Positions 45,247 to 56,559 are shown, counted from the first letter of the stretch. The stretch is 64,000 nucleotides of DNA from Cladorrhinum sp. PSN259 (GCA_033725935.1 MU867061.1:496001-560000); one strand, 5' to 3'. Translations and numbers: made by a program. Notes: generated by a model not told the origin, from the sequence alone.

Positions 45247-46291
45247 ATGCGGTCATCCTCGCTTGCTACGCTGTTTTTTGGGGCGGCCGGCGCCTTCATC
45301 TCGCAAGTCAATGCCAAGCAATGCGCCTATGGAGACGACCCCAGCATCATCGCCCACGCTGGTACACCGACCGGCAGCGCAATAGTTGTCAACGGATGTG
45401 AGTGTTTTGCATCAAGACCAACAAAGAAAGCGCGGCTGACCCAACTACTTGGCTTGCAGCGACTCTCTACGTCTCGGAGCCATCGTGCAAGAAGCCCTCG
45501 GTCGGGTTGCTGTACCTGACTGATGCTTTCAGCATCCAATTTGTGAATAACAAGCTGTGGGTGGCATTGTTTCCTCCGCGCACTTGGCGACATACACTGA
45601 CGCGCAGAGAAACCGCAAAGCCTGACCGACTCGTTCGCCCGAGCTGGGTACCTGGCCGTGGCTCCCGACATGTTCAACAACGACCCGGCGCCCTTTGATC
45701 TGGCAACTCCGGGCTTCAACGCGACCGACTGGACCCTAAGGCACAACCCGACCGCCATCCATCCCATCTTGGCCACTGCCGTCGCCTACCTGAAGTCTCA
45801 GGGCATCAACAAAATCGTCGCGGCTGGGTATTGCTTCGGCGGCAGGTATGCCTTCCGCTTGCTAGCTCCCGGCATGGGTGTCGATGCAGGATTTGCCGCC
45901 CATCCTAGTCTATTGGAGGATTCCGAGATTCTGAGCATCACGAAGCCCATCAGCGTTGCTGCTGCAGGTCTGTTCTCCCCCTCTTCACGTCACTATGTCC
46001 CTTTTTACCCCCCACTTTCCTGGAATCGTTAATGATTTCCATATACATCTGCTGAATCATTCCATTCTTGTAGAGATCGACGCCATGATGCCCCCCGCCA
46101 GGAGGTCCCAGATTGAAGGACTCTTGGGGAGCAACACGTCGCAGCCGTACCAGGTGACACTGTACGGAGGCACGGCCCACGGATTCGGTACCAGGGCCAA
46201 TATTTCGGATCCTGAGCAGAAATTCGCCAAGGAGGCTGCCTTTTACCAGGCCGTTCGGTGGTTCGATGCCTGGGTTGCCGGGTCTCTGTGA
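45247..46291 (+). CDS. Secreted dienelactone-hydrolase-like protein
   Basis: Four exons (45247-45397, 45460-45556, 45621-45967, 46074-46291) with introns of 62, 64 and 106 nt give 270 residues, all phases agreeing. An N-terminal signal peptide (about 1-23) precedes the alpha/beta-hydrolase fold. The nucleophile is Cys154 in AAGYCFGGRYAF, the Cys variant characteristic of dienelactone hydrolases, and His234 lies in GTAHGFG. The conserved GYLAVAPDMFNNDPAP segment (about 92-107) begins just after the second intron, which supports its unusual AAAG acceptor. The family opens cyclic lactones in aromatic catabolism, but many fungal members have unknown substrates. The signal peptide suggests an extracellular role. 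Confidence 0.83.
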
Positions 46292-46956
46292 GGCGCTCTT
46301 TGTGTTGGACGGGATGCGGGAGCTATGTAGTGTTCTAGATGTAGGAGCAACCGCGTGGTATGGGTAGCTAAACTGAGTCAGTCCTTGGTCAGATTTTTTT
46401 TTAAAAAAAAAATTGAAAAAAAACAGGCCACTGAGCAAAGGTGAGGTTGATGTCGACTTGAACCTGCTGAATGTACCGCACAAGACCAACAGCCTGGCGA
46501 TCCTCTCGCAGTGCGTTGTGCATGACACGGCCGAAGAAGAAAGGCAGGTGCGCGCCAATCTCAGGCGGTCTTATCTCCCGGGCTTACCCTCGTCGGTCCC
46601 AGACTGGACCTCGGTGAAGAGTACGGTGCCTTACATGCCGACCGACGGTCCTACCACAATAGACTCTGCAACAGGTAGATCGGCCCCGTATTTTCTTGAA
46701 GGAGACAGGATCCTCGCCGTCAGCGGCGTCACCGAGGATACAGTCGTGGCAATACACAGCATAGAGTTCTGTCCCCTACGAAACTATGGCCCAAATGTTG
46801 CGCGGCCCTCAGGCAGCCCTGAACGCCGCAACCCCGCAGACCCAAATAAATTCCATCCATCTTCCCAACTTATAAGAAGGATCTCTCAGAGGAAAACCCC
46901 CCTCTCCATCTCCCTCCCAAGCTCAACCTCAAAGTCCAATCTCACCATTGAGCGCC
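46292..46956. other. Intergenic, no gene seen
   Basis: An open frame runs from about 46413 through the start of the next gene in another phase, but it has no recognisable domain and low-complexity Pro/His/Arg content late, so it is not called. A/T runs lie at about 46396-46425. Confidence 0.5.
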
Positions 46957-48063
46957 ATGGCCATCACAGTCACCATCGCCTCCCACCCGGCGACCATCGT
47001 TGGCTCCACAAAAAGCAGGACAACCCGCCCTCTCCAGATACTCACCCACTTGCTCCCTTCTACCCCCTCCTCCCTCATCCAATCTTCCTTTCACCCCTCT
47101 TCCCTCCCTCCCCTCCTCCTTCCGGACCGCAACGGCTTCGTCCACACCATCACGACATCCTACAACAACCACCACCACGTCACGATCCGCCCAGACGACG
47201 TGTGGATGGCCATAATCTCACAATTCTCCTTTTACGTGAACGCCCACGCCGAGGAACTCCGAGGCAAGTTTGTGGCCCACGAAGGCAAGGCCAAGCTCGA
47301 GGTCGTCTACCGCGACGGCGGGAATCGCTTCACGGTGGATATCGCCGATTTTACAAATAAAATCGGGGGTCTGCTGGAGCAGAGCATTATCGACGAGGGG
47401 CTGAGGCAGTGGACCCTCCCGGCGTTCACGACAACCGCGCAGGACGACGTGGTTGCGGCGAGCGTGGTCATGATGGGGACGATGCAGGCGTATTTTGCGT
47501 ACGAAATCACTCTTTGCTGTGGCATTCCGAGCGTCACGCTGCTCGGGGAGAAGAGCGACTACGAGGAGATGTTGAGACGGGTGACGAGGTTGGGGGAGTA
47601 CGGGGAGGAGGCGCTGGAGTTTGGGAAGGGGCTGGTGCCGGTGCTGGAGGGGATGGTGAGGACGTTTGAGGAGGGGGAGGGGGAGGGGGGGGGGAGTGAG
47701 GAGGTGAAGAGGTTTTGGGAGGGAATTTGTGATTATCATGGGCGCAGCGGGTTAAATCATTACTCTGGGTGGATCAAGGCCTTTTGTTTTTGGAAAGCCA
47801 ATGGGGACAAAATTTGGGGGAATCAGGTGCATGCCGAGGATATACCGGCGGGGTTTACCAAGGTGCCGGTGCACATTAACGATAATGGGGAGGAGATTGA
47901 GGCCGAGATGTTGGCTGGGTCGGTGGCAGTTGTATGCTCTAGTAGTGGGAGAATGTCGTTGGAGGCGCCGGATTATACGCTCGGGCGTAGTGCGGAGCGG
48001 GAAACAATGGTGGGAATCGACTCCATGCAGCCGCAGATTGGATGGTTTTTGTATGAGAAATAG
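46957..48063 (+). CDS. DUF4419-containing protein
   Basis: A single exon of 368 residues starting at ATG 46957 (no better upstream ATG in frame). The family landmarks are in order: NGFVHTITTSYNNHHHVTIR, PDDVWMAIISQFSFYVNAHAEELR, the CGIPSVTLLGEKSDYEEMLRR block at about 188-208, SGWIKAFCFW, and the C-terminal MLAGSVAVVCSSSGRMSLEA then P..GWFLYEK. DUF4419 proteins are mostly fungal and have no proven biochemical role. No signal peptide or membrane helix is seen, so a soluble intracellular protein is likely. A Glu/Gly run (about 232-246) is low complexity. Confidence 0.9.
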   Translation: MAITVTIASHPATIVGSTKSRTTRPLQILTHLLPSTPSSLIQSSFHPSSLPPLLLPDRNGFVHTITTSYNNHHHVTIRPDDVWMAIISQFSFYVNAHAEELRGKFVAHEGKAKLEVVYRDGGNRFTVDIADFTNKIGGLLEQSIIDEGLRQWTLPAFTTTAQDDVVAASVVMMGTMQAYFAYEITLCCGIPSVTLLGEKSDYEEMLRRVTRLGEYGEEALEFGKGLVPVLEGMVRTFEEGEGEGGGSEEVKRFWEGICDYHGRSGLNHYSGWIKAFCFWKANGDKIWGNQVHAEDIPAGFTKVPVHINDNGEEIEAEMLAGSVAVVCSSSGRMSLEAPDYTLGRSAERETMVGIDSMQPQIGWFLYEK

Positions 48064-48805
48064 GATGCGTCAGGGCGATATACTTATGATTGACGAGCGG
48101 CGTGGAGGCGGTAGTGGGCGGACAGAGAAGAATCGTGTTGCAACTCGCACTAGATGGGGTATGGATTGCGAAATTAGGACACCTGGGGTGTTGGCAGTGT
48201 GGAACAAAGGATGTGGGCAAGTGTCAGGCGAGGGCAGATCACTCCCATAACGGTGTTTTCAATAAAGAGCTTGTAAGAGGTAACAAGACTGTAGACAGTG
48301 AACTTGATGTACTTGCGTGAAGGGTAAGATTATAAACTTTCCCCTCGCTGTAACCTAACCCTGGGGTAACATGGGGACATGGATTTTTGTTACAACCCGA
48401 TGTAACACCCAGAAGGGTGGTGTGGTGCGCTCAGCTGTGCCAGGATGGCTATGGCTAGGGGCAGGCTAGTAGCAACTTTAAGTCGCACCAGCTGAGCTGA
48501 CGTAGTCAGTTCAGCTCGCATGAACAAAAGTTGCATCTGACGATTGGTATGTAGGAAAGGTACAAAGGTATAAGATTTCAACCTGGCCTGAGTCGAGAGG
48601 TGGGCAAAGGCCGTGGTCTAAATACAAGGCGGTGGTGGTTGGTGTGCCAAGGGTTGTGTGGTGCCCAGTGGTCAGTGTGTGGTACGTGGTATGTGGTATG
48701 TGGTGTATTGTGTGTGAGGTGCCAGGGGTATTTCCGTACATATGCGCCCGTGTTAATTCACATCGTTAACAAGACTCACAAGTCCCAGGACAACCAATCA
48801 GGTAG

Positions 48806-48840
48806 AACTCGAGAGACTCCAACTTTGAGTCTCTCGAGTT
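48806..48840. repeat. Perfect inverted repeat, 14-bp arms, 7-nt loop
   Basis: AACTCGAGAGACTC at 48806-48819 is exactly complementary to 48827-48840, with CAACTTT between. It could form a hairpin in RNA or be a relic of element ends. Confidence 0.9.
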
Positions 48841-48865
48841 GCACAGAACCTATAGACTCGATATC

Positions 48866-48888
48866 TTCCGGTTATGCCCGATAACGCT
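48866..48888. repeat. Interspersed motif containing an inverted repeat (copy 2)
   Basis: Identical over 23 bases to 6588-6610, 42 kb away; the core is CGGTTATGCCCGATAACG. Confidence 0.6.
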
Positions 48889-49006
48889 ATACATTAAAGC
48901 AGAATAGACTCGATATCTTGCGAAATTGCGGCCTACCCCCAGCAAAAAGATGTGATAAAGTGTGACGAGGTGCGACAAGGCGTAACAAGGCGTCATAATG
49001 GATTAA

Positions 49007-50759
49007 TTAGGTGAAGAAATCCATGTCGCCTGACCTGTTACACCTGATCTCCGGTCCATTGATAGCTTCGGGCTCTGTAAGGCCAGTGCTCGCTGAAGAA
49101 ACCGAAGTCCAAGAGCCGCGACCGTTTGACGTTGAACTTTCTTCTGACGGTAAAGAACCCGCTGATGTAGTTGCGCTGCTACTGAATGATAGCCTCGCCA
49201 GGGAGAGCGGCAACTCTGGCGTTGTTGTTTGGTGTGTATGCGCATGAAAGAGATCGATGAACTTCTGAGCGTCTGTACCAGGTGCTGTGTAAGACATTGT
49301 TCCAGAGAATTGCGTGTCGAGATGAAGCACCGTTAAAAATATTTGACTTACCTCGTTTCTCCTTAAACGTGATTATCATGTCCCTTTCAACCCTGCAAGC
49401 TGGGAAACGTGCTCTCAACTCGACGACTCCCCCACCTCTTCTACTGGTTATGTACAGCCAAAAGTACTCAAGATGCCATTCGTCAACTTTTGCAGTAGTG
49501 CTGCCAGCGGCCAGGTAGGTGATAGATGTGGTAGACTGCCCGTTCCCACTCCACACTTGGAGCATCTTTGAGAGAGCCCGCGTTACCTGATTGATGACGA
49601 TCCTTATCGGTCCAAACTCTCCCAGGATCCTACGACCGCCCCTTAGGTGCTGTTGGAACTTCCTGCGTGTATCAATGTCCGCGAAACGGAAACGGAAATT
49701 CGGCTGACAGACAGGCCTCAGGTTACGATTTCCATATTCCTGAAACGTGGTTGACTCGCCAAGTAGTGTCGCTTCCTCAAGGGCCTTGGCCGATATGACA
49801 GAGACCCAGTCTGAAGATTCTTCTGAGCCTGTTTGTCAGTGGCGTTGAACTTGATGCGCAAGACAGGAGAAAAATAAACTTGCAACATACCTGCTTCCCG
49901 CACGAGACGGACCAAGCGGGTAGGTGTCCGAAGATAGAGAGTGTTGTTGTCTTTGATGCCGATTTCGTCAAACATTAACTCCTCGCTATGTCGGAGTCTT
50001 TTGTCGAGAAAGCTATGGCACTGAGCATCAATATGCGCCGATCTCTCCAAGGAGAAATCTTTATCACTTACAGCCTTACGCTTCCTGAGAAGCTCTTAAA
50101 CCTCACCCCATCAATGTCATCCGGTGAAGTGCCCGTAGCTATGCCAGCCTCTGACCTTGTGCCTTCCACGGCTCGGATGCTATCAGAAGAGTGAGAGCTG
50201 CTGGGTGTGAGATCAGAAAGTGAAGTGGTGTTGCGTTGCCTCTGATGAGAGCAACCGCTACGCGATCTGGTTGACACTATTAGCTTAAGTTTCAACCAAA
50301 ACACTGTAAAGGTTGAGGAGAATCTTACTTGATCAAGAAGGGCAGCACAATCCGAGTATAGAGCGAGTCGACTTTCGGTTCGAACCAACGTAACTCTTTG
50401 ACGTTGCTGGGGTTCCGGTACCATCGAATACGTGCCAAGGTTCCTGCTGCCCCCGGGGAGGTGAGAGTGTTCTCGTGCTTGACGAGAAACGCCTGACACC
50501 TGTCAAGCACTTGTTTGATTTCATCGCGGTGCGACGTGGGGAATAGCATCGGCGCCCCCCTGCTGCTCCTGCTTTCCTCTTCCAGTCGGAGCTCTTCAAG
50601 CTGATCAAAGAGTGTGGTCATGATATTCCGAAGACCTTCCCACTCCGTCGATGCTCCTCGAACATCATCCCGAACTGTCACAATCTCTTGGGTTACCCTC
50701 AGGATCATGTCGGCGATGGGGAGCAGCACGCCGGTGACGGCGAGCACCAACTCGGCCAT
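49007..50759 (-). CDS. Five-exon protein with fungal NLR-type helical N-terminus, unknown function
   Basis: Exons 50329-50759, 50156-50266, 49891-50084, 49352-49828 and 49007-49284 join to 496 residues with every phase in agreement. The second intron (50085-50155) has a weak GTCAGA donor and is the least certain. The N-terminal 140 residues begin MAELVLAVTGVLLPIADMIL and form a helical bundle-like region, like the N-terminal domains found on fungal STAND/NLR-like proteins. No P-loop or repeat domain follows. The middle part (about 240-400) has beta-rich segments (TSITYLAAGSTT, WHLEYFWLYITSR). The C-terminus is Ser/Thr-rich and probably disordered. It could be a signalling partner or a shortened relative of an NLR; no reaction can be assigned. 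Confidence 0.72.
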
Positions 50760-51805
50760 GACCGCATGTAGACCGGTGGTTATTGTTGAGTGCTACAACG
50801 GCGAGGCGATACCAGGAAATTGGTCGGGTCTTGACAAGTCCGGAGTGTCTCAGCACAGAGGAATGCCAATGCTAGTTGCTCTCGACATGACGTGCGCCAA
50901 AGGTTTACCGTCGACGAACTGGGGCGAGACCAAGGCCTGGGTGTGACCACAGATTTTACTGGCAGCAGGTAACTTGAAAGCGAGCGCATCGGACGGGCTC
51001 CTGGGAATGGGCGTCACACGTGCCATGGCCACCCACATCCGACACCATGCAACAAGTCATCACACTGGACAACAGTCATGTCAAGGAGCCACCAAGACCT
51101 ATCAACATAGTGAGGCATTCCTAGCACCCACACTATGCACGTCGAGGTCCCAGAGGCAAGGCATTCTGGAGGATGGTTGGCCAGGGAGATCCCCGATGGA
51201 GGGACGAGTCTGCAGGACTAGCCAGAGCAAAAGACAAAATGGAGAGCGCCTTGGCGATTGCAAAGCCAATCCAGCGCCGCCCGCCCGAAGCTTGTGCATC
51301 CAGTCTGCCCAACGAGCGCGGGATGGAAACAGGTCAGTCCTGTGTTACCAAGACTATTGGTATTGGCTGCCCGGTGATTGGGCCATATCGAAGCGGAGCT
51401 ATGCCTCTGGGCAACGCCTTGCATGGAGGGCGGGGCAACACATGCATGTAGGGCCTGGTGAGCTCGACGCCTTCCGTGCCGAATTGGATACTGGTAGACA
51501 GGGGGAAGCGTCTTAGTGGTAAACTTCACGTCGGCTGTGAAACTGCAGACCGAGAAAACCCCCCGCTTTGCCTTGCGCTAACCCCGAGTTTGAAGCGGGG
51601 GTGTGAGTTGCCTTGAAGGCGGCGGCCGCACTCCTCGAACTACAATTCGAAAGCCGCCTAGTGACCTTGATAATATATGCGCCAAACCAACTTGCCTGAT
51701 CTCGCTGAATGGGATATAGAATGGCTGTGGTCCCCTCCTCGGGAGAAGTCCGCCTGAGTGTTGTCTTCCACTCCGCAAACCGCCTTCTCCGAGGCCAGCG
51801 CCACA
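50760..51805. other. Divergent promoter region, no gene seen
   Basis: About 1 kb between the five-exon gene (-) and the MFS pseudogene (+). A 180-codon open stretch at 50974-51516 lacks any protein hallmark and is not called. Confidence 0.5.
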
Positions 51806-53844
51806 ATGCCGGATACAGCCTCGCATCCAGGTTGGGGGGACGAGACATACAGCAGCCGCCATGCAGAGCATGCCCCAGAAGGTGTCGAGGTACGTTCGAA
51901 CTCGCTCACAGCTTCTTGGCTCCGATATCGGTCACTAACTCGAGTCTGCAGAGGATGGAGGAGATGGTGGAGATGATCGATGAATCCGGCTTCAGCTTCA
52001 GGCTCTTTGGCGTGGGAGCGTCGGGCTACTTCGCGTCATCATACTCCCTGTTCGCTCCGAACGTCATCAAGCCGGCTCTCTACTACACCTATACTCCTTG
52101 TGGTCGGCTCGGCGGCAATGCAGCCATTACCATGGACGAGCTCAGCCTTGTCGGCTCTGCCATCGGCATGGTCGTCGCGGGTCATTGCGCAGACCTCTGG
52201 GGCCGGAAGAAGCTGTACGGTTAGGAGCTCCTCACCCTGATCGTGGCAATCCTGGGTGTCACGTCGGCCTCGGAGGGGTTCCGATCGCAGTTACCGGACG
52301 GCACGTACAACTCCAGCACCGACATCTACTCGTGGCTCGCGTGGTGGCGCTTCGTCTTAGGTCTCGCCATCGGAGCAGAGCACCCCCTTGTCTCCATCAT
52401 CACGGCGGAATGGGCGGCGACACGATCAAGAGGCAGGATGCTGGCTCTCGTCTTCACCATGTTGCCCCTGGCGCGGTTGCTAGCCTACGGCGTCGCCCTC
52501 GCCGCGCTTCAAATTAGCAGTGCCAAGAACGGCTTGTCTCCCGACTTGAGGTTGGAAGACGATGGGGCCCTCGTTAGCAAGCACGTCGCCGACCAGGTCT
52601 GGAGATGGGACATGGGAGTTGCCATCATTCCTGCTGCTCTTGCTGTCTTCTTTCGCTTCACCATCCCCGAGCCTCCTAGATTCTACGCCTACATCAGAAA
52701 GAACCTGGCCGAGGCTATGCGGGCCGTTCGCGAAAATGGTGCCATCAAGGGGAAAGAAAATGCTGAGCCAGAAAGCGCCGTTCCTCGGGACAGGGTGTCT
52801 GAAGCGTCCGTATCACCGCAGTACGACACCAGCTCAGACAATGACAGCATCGCCGACAAGGGCGCAGGGAGATTTAAACGGTGGATCGGCTGGCTGGCCG
52901 GTGCCAAGCTGTATCTTCGCAAGACAGATACGGGAAAACACCTCCGCATCATCACATTGCTCTGCCTCATTAGCGAAACCGGCTGGTACTGCCTCTCCAA
53001 AGACAGCCATATGTCCATGTCGACCTTTTGGCATGACTCGTCCACCTCGACAAGCGCGAAGCGATCCTATTTCGACGATACCAAGTGCCCCGAGTACAAC
53101 CTCTGGAAGTCGGACCCCACGAACGACGCCGCTACCATTTACCATGAACTCGAGGGCAATTCGCATCGTTTTATGTACGTCAGCTCTGCCGGCTCCATCG
53201 CTGGCAGTATCGTCCTCGCCATCGTAATCAACCGCTTCCACAGGAAAACGATAATGATGACCAGCTTCCTGGCGCTTTCCCTGCTCTTCGCCGTTTCGGG
53301 TGCCGTCCTCATCGGGACGTACGATCCCAACGACGACGACCTGCACCCGTCGGCCAATGTCCTCTTCGCACTCATGCATTTCTTCTACGCATTCGGGCCA
53401 AGGACTGTGATCTACATCCTTGCCGTCGAGATGTTCCCGACCGAGTACCGCGGCACGTTTTACGGTCTCACTGCCGCGGCGGGCAAGGTCGCAGCTGTTG
53501 CCATTCGGCCCCTCATCGGCTTCACCTCCAAGTTCCCAAGGTCGTTGGGCATCAGATTGATGTGTGTTGTGCCGCTTTTGTTGGTCGCAGCATGGCTGTG
53601 CCGAGACCTCCCTCTCGTTCAGGTACCTGCGGGCGGGGAGTCCGAGTCGGCCGACGTGGAAAGGAGACAAAGGCACCAACGCTCATGTCTCAAGACGGTC
53701 CAGCAGGGGGTGGAGAGGCTTGAGCCGATGAGATTGGAAGACATATCAACAAAACCGGATGATTTGAGTCGGGCATGTGAAGGAGGCGGTAGTCCAGCTG
53801 GCCACTCCAGTTTAGAGAAACCCAACGGTGCGTCCGAGGTTTGA
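51806..53844 (+). pseudogene. MFS transporter (phosphate/glycerophosphodiester permease-like) with one premature stop
   Basis: Exon 1 is 51806-51889, followed by a 62-nt intron and then 51952-53844. An in-frame TAG at 52222-52224 interrupts the frame; otherwise it stays open for 659 codons in all. The stop falls right after GHCADLWGRKKLYG, the MFS motif A loop between helices 2 and 3, where most members have a sense codon. Downstream helices continue in the same frame, including YDPNDDD, FYAFGPRTVIYILAVEMFPT and EYRGTFYGLTAAAGK, the last two resembling the PHO84/GIT1 branch. CAG to TAG would be a single CpA-to-TpA change. It could be a recent pseudogene, a sequencing error, or a readthrough codon. 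Confidence 0.8.
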
Positions 53845-54719
53845 CTGAAACGTACCTCGAGCTATTGTGGGCCTAATAGACATCAACTGTATGTATGTAC
53901 CTTGCTTGAGCCAAGCTCTAGTAGTACGTCGATACTTTGGCTGCCTTTTTGGCGAGAGCCCTTGAAGTGTTGTACCAATGACGCCTAGGTCGAAAGCCGT
54001 AGCGGTGATTGCAGACCTAACGTTCTCGCCGATAAAATCAAACGCATGTGGAACCGGCGAGAATAAAAAGGAGAAGGACGTTAGGGTCAGCGTTGGAAAA
54101 CAAATCCAAAGCAAATGGTCAGACTGAACGAAATTCCACGCTCCTCTTTCTTGCCATGTGCTGTTAGTGATAACACCTAATGCATAGTGTCGGTGTTGTG
54201 ATGAAAGCACCTACGATACCTATCCGGACGGAATGCAAGCATCTTAGGTTCCATAAACGCCGTAGCAGCGCATGAATAAGCTGCCCTCTACATCCTATGT
54301 AGGTCCCCACAAATGATCTTATCCAATTGGCAACACCAGAAAGCCCATCCTTCAAGGTGGAATTGCGAGGAGCTCAAAATTCGTAATTGTATGTGCCACG
54401 AGGTGTCGACTCCAAGCTGGTGGTTTCATTGATGGGCGCCCAAGTCGTCTCCACCCTATAGAGCCAACAACCTAATCATCAGAAGTACAATCATGATGTC
54501 TCCACTGAGAAAGAGGTGGAGGGCAACAGCTACGATGTGACAAATAACTGAGGCACGGCGCTGGCAGGAACCGTGGATAAATAGGTCTCATTCCCCCTTT
54601 GCAACTTCAACTTCTTTCCACAGACAGACAGCAGCCTCGCAACCAAGTCAACAACGTACCTACCTACCTCTCTCGATAACACCATTTCCAATCCCGAGAC
54701 AGTTTTAGCCCCCTCAAAC
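53845..54719. other. Intergenic, no gene seen
   Basis: 3' flank of the MFS locus and promoter/leader of the small secreted peptide. Nothing else was recognised. Confidence 0.5.
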
Positions 54720-54902
54720 ATGCGTTTCTCCATCATTCCAGTCGTACTTGCAGGCATGCTCCAGCTCGCCGCCGCTGCCCCTGCTCCCGAGCCAGCTCTT
54801 GATGGTCTGTACCAGATTCTCGACGACGGCACCAAGGTGCTCGTCCCCTCATACAAGTCGCGACTAACTTCATCCATTTATTCGAGTTGGGGATCCTACT
54901 AA
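54720..54902 (+). CDS. Possible small secreted peptide
   Basis: A 60-codon frame. A good signal peptide (about 1-20, MRFSIIPVVLAGMLQLAAAA) is followed by PAPEPALDGLYQILDDG and a Ser/Tyr-rich end without cysteines. The upstream leader is CA/CT-rich, as for secreted fungal proteins. The short length makes chance possible, and an unrecognised 3' intron could extend it. No family was recognised. Confidence 0.45.
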   Translation: MRFSIIPVVLAGMLQLAAAAPAPEPALDGLYQILDDGTKVLVPSYKSRLTSSIYSSWGSY

Positions 54903-55163
54903 TACCGGCCCATAATCATACCAGACGTGAGCCAAAAGAAAAAAAAAAACCCCCCAAGGTTCGCCGAACAGGGTCATGTATCACAGTGCGGCATGACAAC
55001 TATCATGGCGGGAATGAACACCCTCTTGAAAAAAAATACAAAGTAGAAAAGGAACAGTGTAACTATCCTGTCGTTCCATTAGTCACAGTATCCCTGTAGA
55101 TAACAAGGACACGTACAAGTACACCCAATCCTCTTCTCCTCCTGGTCTCCTCTGGTCCTCTCC

Positions 55164-56257
55164 TCATACACCAAAATACTCTCTCCGCTTCTTCATCTCC
55201 TCCCCATAATTACCAGCCAGCAGAGCTATTCGAAGCATTCTTTCCCCCTCGCCACGCACCTTTTTCTCCATCAGACCGAACCTTTGGTCCGTCACACAGC
55301 CTTCATGGCCCGGCACGCAAGGAAAAGCCAGGCGCATCGGTCCGCCTTGTATGGACTTGAGCAGGGAGCTGACACTTTCGTTCGGAAGGTCATTCGCTGT
55401 CTTGGGGAGAGGATGCGGGATTTCGGTTGTGGTTCTGTATCTGTGTTCGAGGTCACCGCTCGGTCCGAGACTCGTGCCGCACTCTTGGAGGTGGTCGTGG
55501 TAGGTGGAGAGCATACGGTCGAAAAGGCTATCACGGATGTATCGAATCTCGGCTGTGAATGTGGAAAAAAAGAAGGATTAATATAAAAATCAGTTTGTTT
55601 CTTTTCAGTGAAACATTATATGATGCCCCTCTTACCCGAGAAACCAGGAAACCCAAAGTCAAAGTCCTTTAACCGAATCGAACGCTGGGTGTCTGGGAAC
55701 TGATGCGCCAACCAACCTCTCTTATTGACGGCGGACTGAAGAACGAGGACGAGGGCCTCCGAGACAAAGACGGCCTCGCTTCCGAGCTGCCAGGCGAGGT
55801 ATATCTTCTGAAACCGTTCCTCAGAGGTCGTGATCCAACGTGGCACGACGGAAGAGAGGAACCAGTCTTTGGCCCAGGGACGGATGAGGTGGTTTAGCTC
55901 ATATTTCTCGGCGGTGGTAACGATGGCGTAAAGAACGAACGTGGAGGGCCTCTTCGGTAGGCTGTCGAAATTCCCGTGCAGGATGGCGAGGACGACTTCC
56001 ATGCCAATTTTATAGTTCTCGGGAAGCGAACAAAACGTGACCCGGTCTGAGCCCAACCGGACGCTATTCAGGACCGACTCGGAGACGGTCTGGGGCTTGC
56101 TGCTGGGAATGATCCGTGTACGGCGCAGGGTCGCGCTGCACACTCGGTAATGGGCGGGCTGGTCCGAATAGCTCCCACCAGCTCCTCCCACACGAAGGAT
56201 GAGGTCCCCCTCAGGATCAAAGACGCGGTCAAACTCTTCATGCCGTGGTAGTTCCAT
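55164..56257 (-). CDS. BTB/POZ-domain protein
   Basis: Exons 55636-56257 and 55164-55552 flank an 83-nt intron (GTAAGA...ACAG), giving 336 residues. The N-terminal region follows the fungal BTB pattern: FDPEGDLILRVGG, YRVCSATLRRTR, a drop in hydrophobicity, then LPENYKIGMEVVLAILHGNF and LYAIVTTAEKYELNHLIRPWAKDWF. A helical region follows, and the C-terminus in exon 2 (SAEIRYIRDSLFDRMLSTYH onward) carries several Cys/His residues without a clear zinc-finger spacing. Stand-alone BTB proteins are abundant in Pezizomycotina. Some act as adaptors for cullin-3 ligases, but the role of this type is unknown. Confidence 0.85.
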
Positions 56258-56559
56258 CTTTGCCTAAACGTTGGACAGTGTGGGAGGCGGTTGCCGTTTG
56301 ATAAGGGCTCGGAGGCAAGCAAGGAGAAATTGTTGAGCGGAACTCCGTCCGTGGCCACTTGGTCTGACACGTCTGGCAAACCCCTCCATTGGTTGTGGCT
56401 TGCATTTGGAGGTTTGGATGTTCAGGAGGCGTACCACCCACGTCATGACTTGAAAGTTTGAATCTTTAGGTGTGATCGAGTATATTTGCAACGAGTATAT
56501 TCTATATTCAGAAGAATAAAGAAGAGTAAAGGCAGCATAAAAGGAAACAAAGGCCGCCT
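56258..56559. other. Short spacer
   Basis: Promoter of the BTB gene and 3' flank of the AAA remnant. No other signal was seen. Confidence 0.5.

Larger units (their letters stand above)
48064..49006. other. Convergent spacer rich in small repeats
   Basis: No gene was seen. It holds GT-rich DNA (48640-48720), a perfect hairpin (48806-48840), a 23-bp interspersed motif (48866-48888), TAGACTCGATATCTT twice (48853 and 48905) and a 10-bp quasi-repeat at about 48960-49000. Confidence 0.6.

Noticed and set aside
46413..47360. 315-codon frame ahead of and overlapping the DUF4419 gene
   Set aside because: Its second half is the other-frame reading of the DUF4419 coding sequence and its first half has no recognisable feature.
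50974..51516. 180-codon plus-strand frame before the MFS locus
   Set aside because: No domain, mixed composition; likely promoter DNA.
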